A DNA stretch of 18,559 nt from an uncultured Prevotella sp. (lineage in GTDB: Bacteria > Bacteroidota > Bacteroidia > Bacteroidales > Bacteroidaceae): assembly GCA_946999045.1 (NCBI GenBank), contig CAMQBR010000039.1:1-18559 (forward strand), read 5' to 3'. The notes under the pieces were generated by a model. The model was not told the origin of the DNA. It searched no databases and saw only the letters and a list, made by a program, of their open reading frames with translations. Positions 1 to 6,074 of the stretch are shown here, in pieces. The position numbers and the translations under genes are program-made. Position 1 is the stretch's first letter; every line of letters begins with the position of its first letter.

Positions 1-329
1 TGACAGGTATGTCTATGCGTGTTCCTACTTTGGATGTTTCTGTTGTTGACTTGACAGTTAACTTAGCTAAGCCAGCTTCTTACGATGAGATTTGCAAAGC
101 TATGAAAGAAGCTTCTGAAGGTGAATTAAAAGGCATCTTAGGATACACTGAAGATTCTGTTGTTTCTTCTGACTTTTTAGGTGATGCCCGTACATCTATC
201 TTCGATGCTAAAGCAGGTATTGCATTGACAGATACATTCGTAAAGGTTGTATCTTGGTACGACAATGAGATTGGTTACTCTCATAAAGTAATTGAGCTCA
301 TCAAGCACATGGCAAAAGTTAATGGCTAA
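1..329 (+). CDS. gap: Glyceraldehyde-3-phosphate dehydrogenase, C-terminal part (5' truncated)
   Basis: This is the last ~108 codons of GAPDH, the glycolytic enzyme that oxidises and phosphorylates glyceraldehyde-3-phosphate in the cytoplasm. The reading frame runs in from the window edge: a partial codon at 1-2, then Thr-Gly before the first Met at 9. That Met is therefore internal, not a start. Diagnostic GAPDH segments are LTGMSMRVPT (the sugar-phosphate-binding loop region after the catalytic Cys), SVVDLT, SSDFLGDARTSIFDA and SWYDNEIGYS near the C-terminus. The catalytic Cys and the NAD-binding domain lie outside the window. Codons are strongly biased (GCT, TCT, GAA, GGT), as expected for a highly expressed gene. 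A strong terminator follows, so it is probably the last gene of its transcript. Confidence 0.97.
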   Translation, partial: TGMSMRVPTLDVSVVDLTVNLAKPASYDEICKAMKEASEGELKGILGYTEDSVVSSDFLGDARTSIFDAKAGIALTDTFVKVVSWYDNEIGYSHKVIELIKHMAKVNG

Positions 330-352
330 TCAAAATTAGCATATTACATGAT

Positions 353-390
353 AAAAAAGTCGTTCGATTATGTCGAACGGCTTTTTTTTT
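353..390 (+). terminator. Rho-independent terminator of gap
   Basis: A perfect 7-bp stem, CGTTCGA (361-367) with TCGAACG (373-379), has a 5-nt loop. G-C and G-U pairs and an A-tract (353-358) pairing with the T-tract extend it. A run of nine T follows at 382-390. The flanking A-tract gives some terminator capacity on the other strand too. Confidence 0.92.
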
Positions 391-391
391 G

Positions 392-399
392 TACATTTG
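392..399 (+). promoter_or_regulatory. -7 promoter element of miaA (TACATTTG)
   Basis: TACATTTG matches the Bacteroidota consensus TAnnTTTG exactly. It starts two bases after the gap terminator's T-run and ends only 4 nt before the miaA ATG at 404. No good -33 TTTG is visible at 19-21 bp spacing; that region is occupied by the terminator stem. Confidence 0.6.
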
Positions 400-403
400 T
401 GGC

Positions 404-1327
404 ATGAAGCTGTTAACTATCTTAGGGCCTACAGCCTGCGGAAAGACTTTTTTGTCTACTCATTTAGCTTACGCAATGGGTGGAGAAATTATTAGTGCTG
501 ATAGCCGACAAGTATATCGGGGTATGGATATTGGCACAGGCAAAGACCTTGAAGAGTATCAGGTTAACGGTCAAAACATACCTTATCACCTTATTGATAT
601 TGTAGAAGCAGGAACCAAATATAATCTATTTCAATATCAACAAGACTTTCATCAAGCTTATCAAGATATTATTAATCGGCATAAACTGCCCATCTTATGT
701 GGTGGAACGGGCTTGTACATAGAAGCTGTTCTCAAAGGATATGAACTTTCACCCGTTCCACAAAATATTGAATTGCGCAACCATTTGAGCCATTGTTCGC
801 TAAAGGAATTAACAAAAAAGCTAATTGTACTCAAAGAGCAAAACCACTCTACCATGCACAATCGTTCGGATGTAGATACGGTTCAGCGTGCTATCCGTGC
901 CATAGAGATAGAAACATATAACTTGCAACACCCTACCAACAATCGCACACTGCCTGCTATCAACACGTGCATTATCGGGCTAAATATTAACAGAGAGCTA
1001 AGAAGAAAAAAGATAACAGAACGTCTCAAACAGCGATTGGCAGGTGGAATGATAGAAGAGATGCAGCAATTGATGCAACAAGGCATCACAGCCGATGCTT
1101 TAATATACTATGGTTTAGAGTATAAATACGTTACAGAATATATTATTGGGCGCAGTACATACCAAGAAATGTTTCAAAGATTAGAGATAGCCATTCATCA
1201 GTTTGCCAAACGACAAATGACATGGTTCAGAGGTATGGAGCGCAGAGGATTCAAAATACATTGGATTGATGCTATGTTGCCCATGAAAGAAAAGATAAAA
1301 CAAGTACAACAGATATATGGCAATTGA
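404..1327 (+). CDS. miaA: tRNA dimethylallyltransferase MiaA
   Basis: MiaA transfers a dimethylallyl group from DMAPP to N6 of A37 in tRNAs reading UNN codons. The 307-aa protein has the usual family length. It shows the P-loop GPTACGKT (residues 8-15), DSRQVYRGMDIGTGKD (from residue 33) with the catalytic-site Asp, the CGGTGLYI segment, DVDTVQRAIRAIE, and the C-terminal AKRQMTWFRG tRNA-binding motif. I chose the ATG at 404; an upstream in-frame TTG (389) lies in the terminator T-run and adds a non-homologous MYICG. The last 11 nt overlap the next gene, so translation of the two is probably coupled. The promoter element lies so close to the ATG that the mRNA may be leaderless. Confidence 0.95.
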   Translation: MKLLTILGPTACGKTFLSTHLAYAMGGEIISADSRQVYRGMDIGTGKDLEEYQVNGQNIPYHLIDIVEAGTKYNLFQYQQDFHQAYQDIINRHKLPILCGGTGLYIEAVLKGYELSPVPQNIELRNHLSHCSLKELTKKLIVLKEQNHSTMHNRSDVDTVQRAIRAIEIETYNLQHPTNNRTLPAINTCIIGLNINRELRRKKITERLKQRLAGGMIEEMQQLMQQGITADALIYYGLEYKYVTEYIIGRSTYQEMFQRLEIAIHQFAKRQMTWFRGMERRGFKIHWIDAMLPMKEKIKQVQQIYGN

Positions 1328-2252
1328 TAAAACACGTTGGGGCATCATATTCTGTCCTAAAAAAAGTTTCGCTCGTCCTCAAAAGAGATGGGAGGAAATA
1401 GAAAAATGTCTGATAGCAGAAGATATTGACTTCGACTTTGTACAAAGTGAGAAAAAAGGTGGTGTAGAACGACTTGTTAAGATGTTTATCAATTCGGGCT
1501 ATAAAACAATCATTGTCGTAGGTGGCGACTCTGCCCTCAATGATGCAGTTAACAGCATTATGCAGGTAGATATCGAAAAACGAAAAGACCTTGCATTAGG
1601 TATGATTGCCTATGGCGTAATGAACGACTTTGCCCACTTCTGGGGTGTTGACGAAAGTGATGACAAAACTGTTATCAGGGCATTAAAGCAACGACGTATC
1701 AAGAAAATAGACCTTGGTTGTATACGATACACCAACAACAATGGCGATGCTTGCATACGTTATTTCCTTAATTGCGTTAATATTGGTTACGTAGCAGCCA
1801 TTATGAATCTTCGTAGAAAAACTCAACATATATTTGGTTCTCGCACCCTATCCTTCCTTTTTTCGTTTATTTTGTTGATATTTCAGCGGCTAGATTACAA
1901 AATGCACATCAAAATAAACACAGATAATATAGAACGTAAGATAATGACTATATGCATAGGCAATGCTCTCGGATATGGTCAAACGCCTAATGCCGTTCCA
2001 TATAATGCTCAGTTGGATGTATCATTGGTATATCAACCTAAGATAACACAACTACTTGAGGGTATATATTTGTTTATAAGAGGAAAGTTCTTAAATCATC
2101 ACAGCGTACATCCGTATCGCACAAAAAAAATAGAAATACTTACTGCTGGTCGTGCTTTGGTAGGTGTTGATGGTAGATTAATGCGCACCCCAGTAAGTCA
2201 GTTTAATATTTTTATATCTCCCGAAGCCATTAACTTCATTTTGCCTGATTAG
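1317..2252 (+). CDS. Diacylglycerol kinase-family (YegS/LCB5-like) protein with divergent catalytic motifs
   Basis: This 311-aa protein has the fold pattern of the diacylglycerol/sphingosine kinase (DAGK catalytic) family. The N-terminal strand is WGIIFCPKKSF, then VVGGDSALND (residues 67-76) where the family has GGDGTxNE, then YGVMNDFAHFWG (99-110) where most members have PxGTxNDFAR. A C-terminal beta-rich half contains GNALGYGQTPNAVP and ends in VGVDGRLMRTP, where the family often has DGE. In the family these motifs bind ATP/Mg2+ and a lipid substrate at the membrane. Here the GGDGT Gly-Thr and the second GT are both replaced, so lipid kinase activity is not certain. The start overlaps the miaA stop by 11 nt (ATGGCAATTGA), and a terminator follows. 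It may be a conserved Bacteroidota subgroup with a changed motif rather than a dead enzyme. Confidence 0.75.
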   Translation: MAIDKTRWGIIFCPKKSFARPQKRWEEIEKCLIAEDIDFDFVQSEKKGGVERLVKMFINSGYKTIIVVGGDSALNDAVNSIMQVDIEKRKDLALGMIAYGVMNDFAHFWGVDESDDKTVIRALKQRRIKKIDLGCIRYTNNNGDACIRYFLNCVNIGYVAAIMNLRRKTQHIFGSRTLSFLFSFILLIFQRLDYKMHIKINTDNIERKIMTICIGNALGYGQTPNAVPYNAQLDVSLVYQPKITQLLEGIYLFIRGKFLNHHSVHPYRTKKIEILTAGRALVGVDGRLMRTPVSQFNIFISPEAINFILPD

Positions 2253-2279
2253 AAACTATCAAGAAGTAAGGATTTTACG

Positions 2280-2310
2280 AAGTTTAGGAATTAAGCCCTT
2301 AAACTTTTTT
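2280..2310 (+). terminator. Rho-independent terminator of the miaA operon
   Basis: AAGTTTA (2280-2286) pairs with TAAACTT (2300-2306), with partial pairing of the GG/CC inside. T-rich bases follow (2305-2310). Confidence 0.75.
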
Positions 2311-2340
2311 GTATGGACGCACTATCCGTGCGTCTCTACA
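2310..2340. repeat. Palindromic REP-like hairpin GACGCAC-TATCC-GTGCGTC
   Basis: A perfect 7-bp GC-rich stem (2316-2322 with 2328-2334) and 5-nt loop is extended by outer TGTA/TACA pairing (2310-2313 with 2337-2340). There is no T-run on either side, so it is not a typical terminator. It is much more GC-rich than its surroundings and overlaps the stop codon of the minus-strand TPR gene. It resembles dispersed palindromic units of the form GTAGAGACGCAC that I recall from bacterial genomes; that likeness is from memory. Confidence 0.6.
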
Positions 2341-3025
2341 AACATTTATACCAGTGTTTCAATGCTGTACGAGGAATTCCCAAGGCTACAAGAGTATCCA
2401 AATCGGCTTTAGCCTCATCTTTCCTTCCTAATTTTATATACACCTCTACCCTATTCAGTAAATAATCTTTATTGTTAGTATCGCGCTGAATAGCCTCCGA
2501 AAAATCATATAAAGCCAGCTCGTACAAACCACGATTTTTCTCCATGCCTGCTCTGGCGGCATAAGCTACGGCACTATCTGGATAACAATGCACCAAATAG
2601 TTAATTTGATTCATGGCATCTGTATAATGGTTATCCTTTTCGTTGAGCAAAGCCAAACCCAGCCAACCAGCAAAATAACGTGGTACCTCCCTTAAAAGAT
2701 TCTCATAATCAAAGCGTGCAAAGTTATATCTACCTAATTTCTCGTTGACAAAAGCCCTGAAATACAAGCCTGCCACGTTATTAGGTTGCAAGTTCAATAC
2801 ATAGTCATACTCATCTTTGGCATATTGCCATTGTTCCAGCTGCACGTTCCAAGCTGCCTTTTTCAGTCGCAAATCAATATTATCAGGATGATAAGACAAC
2901 ATTTCTGTAGCCTGCTTTAAACTGTCGCATAAATCATTATATTCTTGTGCTTGTAATACCGAAACAAAGAAAATTGAAAATATACTTAACAGTTTATATT
3001 TCAATATTTTATAAAACCACTCCAT
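2336..3025 (-). CDS. Exported tetratricopeptide-repeat protein
   Basis: This is a 229-aa protein with an N-terminal signal peptide: basic start, hydrophobic LLSIFSIFFVSVLQA, likely cleavage after Ala26. The remainder consists of helical tetratricopeptide repeats. Recognisable TPR units begin around residues 46 (HPDNIDLRLKKAAWN), 81 (QPNNVAGLYFRAFV), 113 (EVPRYFAGWLGLA), 147 (YPDSAVAYAARAG) and 181 (DTNNKDYLLNRVE). TPR proteins scaffold protein contacts; the partner is unknown. Only the first Met includes the signal peptide, so the start is firm. The ATG lies just behind a perfect -7 element that sits in the first unit of a 22-bp repeat array. The stop overlaps a palindromic repeat. It is convergent with the lipid-kinase-like gene and probably a single-gene transcript. 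Confidence 0.85.
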   Translation of the reverse strand: MEWFYKILKYKLLSIFSIFFVSVLQAQEYNDLCDSLKQATEMLSYHPDNIDLRLKKAAWNVQLEQWQYAKDEYDYVLNLQPNNVAGLYFRAFVNEKLGRYNFARFDYENLLREVPRYFAGWLGLALLNEKDNHYTDAMNQINYLVHCYPDSAVAYAARAGMEKNRGLYELALYDFSEAIQRDTNNKDYLLNRVEVYIKLGRKDEAKADLDTLVALGIPRTALKHWYKCL

Positions 3026-3033
3026 TCTATTTT

Positions 3034-3125
3034 ACAAACTTATACAAATTGAATTTGAAACTCAATGAAATTGTACTGAAAACTCAATGAGATTGCTCCA
3101 CAAACTCATTGAGATTGTAATTCTT
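3034..3125. repeat. 22-bp-period tandem array, left copy (4 units)
   Basis: Four units share ACTCAnTGAnATTG, with their aligned C at 3039, 3061, 3083 and 3105, so the period is exactly 22 bp. The clearest are AAACTCAATGAAATTG, AAACTCAATGAGATTG and AAACTCATTGAGATTG; the first unit, ACAAACTTATACAAATTG, is degenerate. CTCA/TGAG forms a small palindrome in each good unit. 22 is not a multiple of three and no ORF crosses it, so it is not a protein repeat. A similar array with the same period lies at 18417-18500. Confidence 0.75.
3035..3065 (-). promoter_or_regulatory. Promoter of the TPR gene (TTG-N20-TAAGTTTG)
   Basis: On the minus strand, TAAGTTTG (3042-3035) matches TAnnTTTG exactly. TTG (3065-3063) lies 20 bp upstream. 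Predicted transcription starts 2-8 nt after the element, within about 8 nt of the ATG at 3025. Both boxes belong to successive units of the 22-bp array. Confidence 0.6.
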
Positions 3126-3178
3126 CCCCAACAACCTTTGAAAAACCTATTGAAGGCTGCTTCTATAAATTACCTCTG

Positions 3179-3276
3179 TATATTGAGAATATAGTTTATG
3201 AAATACGTTTTGCTATCTTTTTAATTTTTTTCTTTATAAAAAACAGGCTGCACCTCAACAATTCAAACAAGTTTGA
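3179..3276. repeat. Dispersed repeat M2, left copy
   Basis: This AT-rich segment is similar over its whole length to 18037-18137, in the same orientation. Shared landmarks are TTTATGAAATACG, a T-rich block, AACA-AGCTG and the palindrome TCAAAC-AA-GTTTGA (3263-3276). I find no convincing gene in it. It abuts the IS30 transposase remnant on its right. Confidence 0.7.
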
Positions 3277-3303
3277 TCGTAGAGTCAACCAGCAAGTGCA
3301 AAA

Positions 3304-3489
3304 TTATAAAACGTGTTTGAAAAACTCGCACTTAGGTGTAGAAAAGTTTAATTTTTCTCTCGGTCTTTTGTTCAATCTCTTTTGTGTTGACATAATTCTC
3401 TTGTCTGTATAATGTTCAAACGAATCCTTTTTCGGTATATTTTGTCTGATTAGTTTATTTGTATTCTCAATAGCCGTAGAGCTATAAAG
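3304..3489 (-). pseudogene. IS30-family transposase, 3' remnant (left copy)
   Basis: The minus strand from 3489 to the TAA at 3304-3306 translates to about 61 codons that read as the C-terminus of an IS30-family transposase. IENTNKLIRQNIPKKDSF corresponds to the family's NENTNGLIRQYxPKxxxF segment, which carries the catalytic Glu of the DDE triad. LNKRPREKLNFSTPKCEFFKH corresponds to the family's LNxRPRKxLGxxTPxExF ending. The N-terminal HTH and the two catalytic Asp regions are missing: upstream the frame meets a stop and repeat R3 begins. The sequence just after the stop, with AAGTGC/GCACTT pairing (3294-3299, 3328-3333), is shared with the right copy and probably represents the element's right end. 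The fragment cannot be active. Confidence 0.8.
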
Positions 3490-3550
3490 TTTTTAGGGCA
3501 AAGGTAATAAAATAGGAAAACCAATAAAAGGCGGCTAATGTTGAATGCTT
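3484..3550 (-). repeat. Dispersed repeat R3, left copy
   Basis: Read on the minus strand this matches 6550-6608 read on the plus strand. Shared blocks are GCATnCAACATTAGCCGC, a TTTT spacer of different length, TACCTTTnCCC and AAAAACTTTAT. The block TACCTTTG (3506-3499, minus) fits the -7 promoter consensus. The copy starts 3 bp beyond the terminator of the winged-helix gene and ends at the truncated IS30 transposase. Confidence 0.75.
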
Positions 3551-3552
3551 AC

Positions 3553-3590
3553 AAAAAATCCGAAGGATAAAAATTTCATCCCTCGGAAAG
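3553..3590 (-). terminator. Rho-independent terminator of the winged-helix gene
   Basis: On the minus strand TCCGAGGGAT (3587-3578) pairs with ATCCTTCGGA (3568-3559) through 10 bp including one G-U pair. Six T follow (3558-3553). Confidence 0.9.
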
Positions 3591-3632
3591 TCTTATAACT
3601 ATGCCTTATTCAAGAAAGATATTAGGCAAATT

Positions 3633-3932
3633 TTAAGCCAAAGTAAACAGCTTATCAGCATCCTTAATCTTACCCTCTTTGAAAAGCCAGCCGATACCTA
3701 AATAAACTTCCTCTGCACTAATATTAGCAGCCTTAGCAATCTCTTCAACGCTCATAGCCTTACCTGCTGCTGCCAATGCTTGATAAACATCACCAGCACG
3801 GAAGCCTACACTCTCTGCATTTGCTACGAGTTCTACATGCTTCACTGCAGCCTTTTTGCAAGCTGACTTTGTAGAAGTGGTCTTCTTGGTAGCAGCTTTC
3901 TTACAAGCTGCGGTTGTTTTCTTTTCTGCCAT
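3633..3932 (-). CDS. Small winged-helix (DUF2582-like) protein with a basic Lys/Ala/Cys tail
   Basis: This 99-aa protein has two parts. Residues 1-32 form a low-complexity tail of Lys, Ala, Thr and two Cys, with CKKAA occurring twice (residues 10-14 and 25-29), like histone-H1-type bacterial tails. Residues 35-99 form a compact winged-helix-like domain (AGDVYQALAAAGKAMSVEEIAKAANISAEEVYLGIGWLFKEGKI), which I match to the DUF2582 winged-helix family. Such domains bind DNA or proteins; a nucleoid-associated role is inference. It has its own promoter, a ~68-nt leader with a 13-bp direct repeat, and a strong terminator, so it is probably a well-expressed single-gene unit. The codons are of a highly expressed type (GCT/GCA, AAG), like those of the GAPDH fragment. 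Confidence 0.85.
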   Translation of the reverse strand: MAEKKTTAACKKAATKKTTSTKSACKKAAVKHVELVANAESVGFRAGDVYQALAAAGKAMSVEEIAKAANISAEEVYLGIGWLFKEGKIKDADKLFTLA

Positions 3933-3947
3933 AATAAAAAATCTTTA

Positions 3948-3972
3948 ACTATTAACTAAAACTATTAACTAA
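3948..3972. repeat. 13-bp direct repeat in the leader of the winged-helix gene
   Basis: ACTATTAACTAA occurs at 3948-3959 and again at 3961-3972, a period of 13 bp. It lies in the transcribed leader between the predicted start near 4000 and the ATG at 3932. It could be an operator or a leader structure element. Confidence 0.6.
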
Positions 3973-4005
3973 CTTATATAAAAAACTAATATTTGTTGTA
4001 CGTGG

Positions 4006-4034
4006 CAAAGATAGTAGTTTTATTTTATTTACAA
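4006..4034 (-). promoter_or_regulatory. Promoter of the winged-helix gene (TTG-N18-TATCTTTG)
   Basis: On the minus strand, TATCTTTG (4013-4006) is an exact TAnnTTTG box and TTG (4034-4032) lies 18 bp upstream. The predicted leader is about 68 nt. Confidence 0.7.
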
Positions 4035-4090
4035 GAAAATTAACAACATTTTATGCAACTTTTTATCGTATTTTTTGTATCGTCCGTTCT

Positions 4091-5848
4091 TTATTGATGC
4101 ACGTCAAGCTTTATCTGCAATTCGTCTAACTGTTTATCATCAAGAGTTGAGGGTGCATCAAGCATTACATCCCTACCACTGTTGTTCTTTGGGAATGCAA
4201 TACAATCACGAATACTATCCAATCCTGCCATGATACTTACAAAACGATCTAAGCCGAATGCTAAACCTGCATGAGGTGGTGCTCCATATTTAAAGGCGTT
4301 AATCAAGAAGCCAAACTGAGCCATGGCTCGTTCGGGTGTAAAGCCCAATATCTCGAACATTTTCGACTGCAATTTGCCATCGTGTATACGCAGGCTACCA
4401 CCTCCCACTTCAATACCATTGCAAACGAAGTCGTATGCCTTGGCACGAACCTGCTCTGGATGAGTATCCAACAACGGAATATCATCTGGATTAGGCATAG
4501 TAAATGGATGGTGAGTAGCCATGAGTCGTTGTTCTTCCTCGCTCCATTCAAACAAAGGGAAGTCAATTATCCACAAGCACTCAAACTTATTCTTATTGCG
4601 TAAGCCTAAACGTTCTGCCATTTCTAAACGCAACGAACAAAGTTGAATACGAGTTTTGTTAGCATTATTGCCACTCATAATCAATACTAAATCACCGTCA
4701 TTAGCACCCATTTGCTTTTTAACTTCCAACAACTGTTCTTTGGTATAGAACTTATCAATAGAACTCTTAATGGTTCCATCGGCATTATATTTAATGTATA
4801 CTAACCCCTTGGCTCCTACCTGCGGACGCTTTACAAAATCTGTTAAACTATCCAACTGCTTACGAGTGTAGTTAGCACAGCCAGTAACACAGATAGCTCC
4901 AATGTATTCAGCCTCATTAAAGATACTAAAGTTAGCCTTGTCTTTCAATGTATCCAACAACTCTACAAACTCCATACCGAAGCGTAAGTCTGGTTTATCA
5001 CTACCAAAACGTTTCATGGCTTCAGTCCATGTCATTTGTTGTAGCTTAGGCAACTCTACTCCACGTATCTCCCTAAACAGATGACGACAAAGTTCTTCAA
5101 ACAGATTAATAACATCAGCTTGGTCAACAAAACTCATCTCACAATCAATCTGTGTAAACTCTGGTTGACGATCGGCACGCAGGTCTTCATCACGAAAGCA
5201 CTTCGCTATTTGGAAGTATCGGTCAAATCCGCTCACCATTAGCAATTGCTTCAAAGTCTGTGGACTCTGTGGCAAGGCATAAAACTGACCTGGATTCATA
5301 CGAGAAGGAACCACAAAGTCTCGTGCGCCCTCTGGCGTAGAACCAATTAATACAGGAGTCTCTACCTCAATAAACTTTTGGTTATCCAAGAAGTTGCGTA
5401 TCAAGATAGTCATGCGGTGGCGCAATTCCAAGTTTTTTCTAACGATAGGTCTTCGTAAGTCAAGGTAACGATATTTCATACGAAGGTCATCACCACCGTC
5501 TGTTTCATCTTCTATTTTAAAAGGAGGTGTTAAGCTCTCACTCAAAACTACCAAGTTGTTTACCAATATCTCAATATCTCCAGTAGGCATCTTACTGTTT
5601 TTACTTTGTCGTTCGCTCACCTTACCCATTGCTTGAATGCAGAACTCACGTCCCAACTTATTAGCCTGTTCGCACAAAGCAGCATCAGCAGCCTCGTTAA
5701 AAACAAGTTGTGTAATACCATAGCGGTCGCGCAAATCTACAAAGGTCATACCTCCCATTTTACGTGTGCGCTGCACCCACCCTGCAAGGGTTACTTGCTT
5801 ACCAGCATCAGAGAGCCGTAACTCTCCACATGTATTCGTTCTATACAT
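4091..5848 (-). CDS. aspS: Aspartyl-tRNA synthetase
   Basis: This class II synthetase charges tRNA(Asp) with aspartate. It has 585 aa, normal for the bacterial type. An N-terminal OB-fold anticodon-binding domain (VTLAGWVQRTRKMGGMTFVDLRDR) is followed by the catalytic core: VETPVLIGSTPEGARDFVVPSR, motif 2 FRDEDLRADRQPEFTQID, and motif 3 GLAFGLDRF near the C-terminus. A GAD insertion, typical of bacterial AspRS, lies between motifs 2 and 3. Residue 31 is Met, at the position where E. coli-type discriminating enzymes have Leu and some non-discriminating enzymes have His, so tRNA discrimination cannot be read from it. The gene has a near-perfect promoter 29 bp upstream and seems to stand alone. 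No clear terminator is visible between 4020 and 4090. Confidence 0.97.
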   Translation of the reverse strand: MYRTNTCGELRLSDAGKQVTLAGWVQRTRKMGGMTFVDLRDRYGITQLVFNEAADAALCEQANKLGREFCIQAMGKVSERQSKNSKMPTGDIEILVNNLVVLSESLTPPFKIEDETDGGDDLRMKYRYLDLRRPIVRKNLELRHRMTILIRNFLDNQKFIEVETPVLIGSTPEGARDFVVPSRMNPGQFYALPQSPQTLKQLLMVSGFDRYFQIAKCFRDEDLRADRQPEFTQIDCEMSFVDQADVINLFEELCRHLFREIRGVELPKLQQMTWTEAMKRFGSDKPDLRFGMEFVELLDTLKDKANFSIFNEAEYIGAICVTGCANYTRKQLDSLTDFVKRPQVGAKGLVYIKYNADGTIKSSIDKFYTKEQLLEVKKQMGANDGDLVLIMSGNNANKTRIQLCSLRLEMAERLGLRNKNKFECLWIIDFPLFEWSEEEQRLMATHHPFTMPNPDDIPLLDTHPEQVRAKAYDFVCNGIEVGGGSLRIHDGKLQSKMFEILGFTPERAMAQFGFLINAFKYGAPPHAGLAFGLDRFVSIMAGLDSIRDCIAFPKNNSGRDVMLDAPSTLDDKQLDELQIKLDVHQ

Positions 5849-5876
5849 AGTTTGAAAATTATATCCTTTTAATTGG

Positions 5877-5908
5877 CAAAATTAACTAAAAATGCTGAAA
5901 CAAGCAAA
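5877..5908 (-). promoter_or_regulatory. Promoter of aspS (TTTG-N20-TAATTTTG)
   Basis: On the minus strand TTTG (5908-5905) is followed after 20 bp by TAATTTTG (5884-5877). Both boxes and the spacing match the Bacteroidota consensus. The predicted leader is about 22-27 nt. Confidence 0.8.
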
Positions 5909-5978
5909 GTATGAGGGTATTAACTACTGCATAATTTAAAAATTCTTAATCATTATTCCACAGTATAGTAATTATTTG

Positions 5979-5986
5979 TATCTTTG
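5979..5986 (+). promoter_or_regulatory. -7 element of the DUF1573 gene (TATCTTTG)
   Basis: An exact TAnnTTTG match lies about 90 nt upstream of the ATG at 6075. No clear -33 box is seen at the right spacing. Confidence 0.5.
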
Positions 5987-6074
5987 TAATATACAGAATG
6001 CAGAAAAGTATTTCTTTAAGTAAAATTATATAAGCTTGTACACATATAGTAAACATCAAAAAAATAAACTGAAT

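Noticed and set aside
389..403. An upstream TTG start for miaA
   Set aside because: It lies in the gap terminator T-run and downstream of or at the promoter box; the added residues do not match the MiaA N-terminus.
3034..3125. A CRISPR-like array
   Set aside because: The period is 22 bp with no unique spacers, units are degenerate and no cas gene is in the window; it is a simple tandem array.
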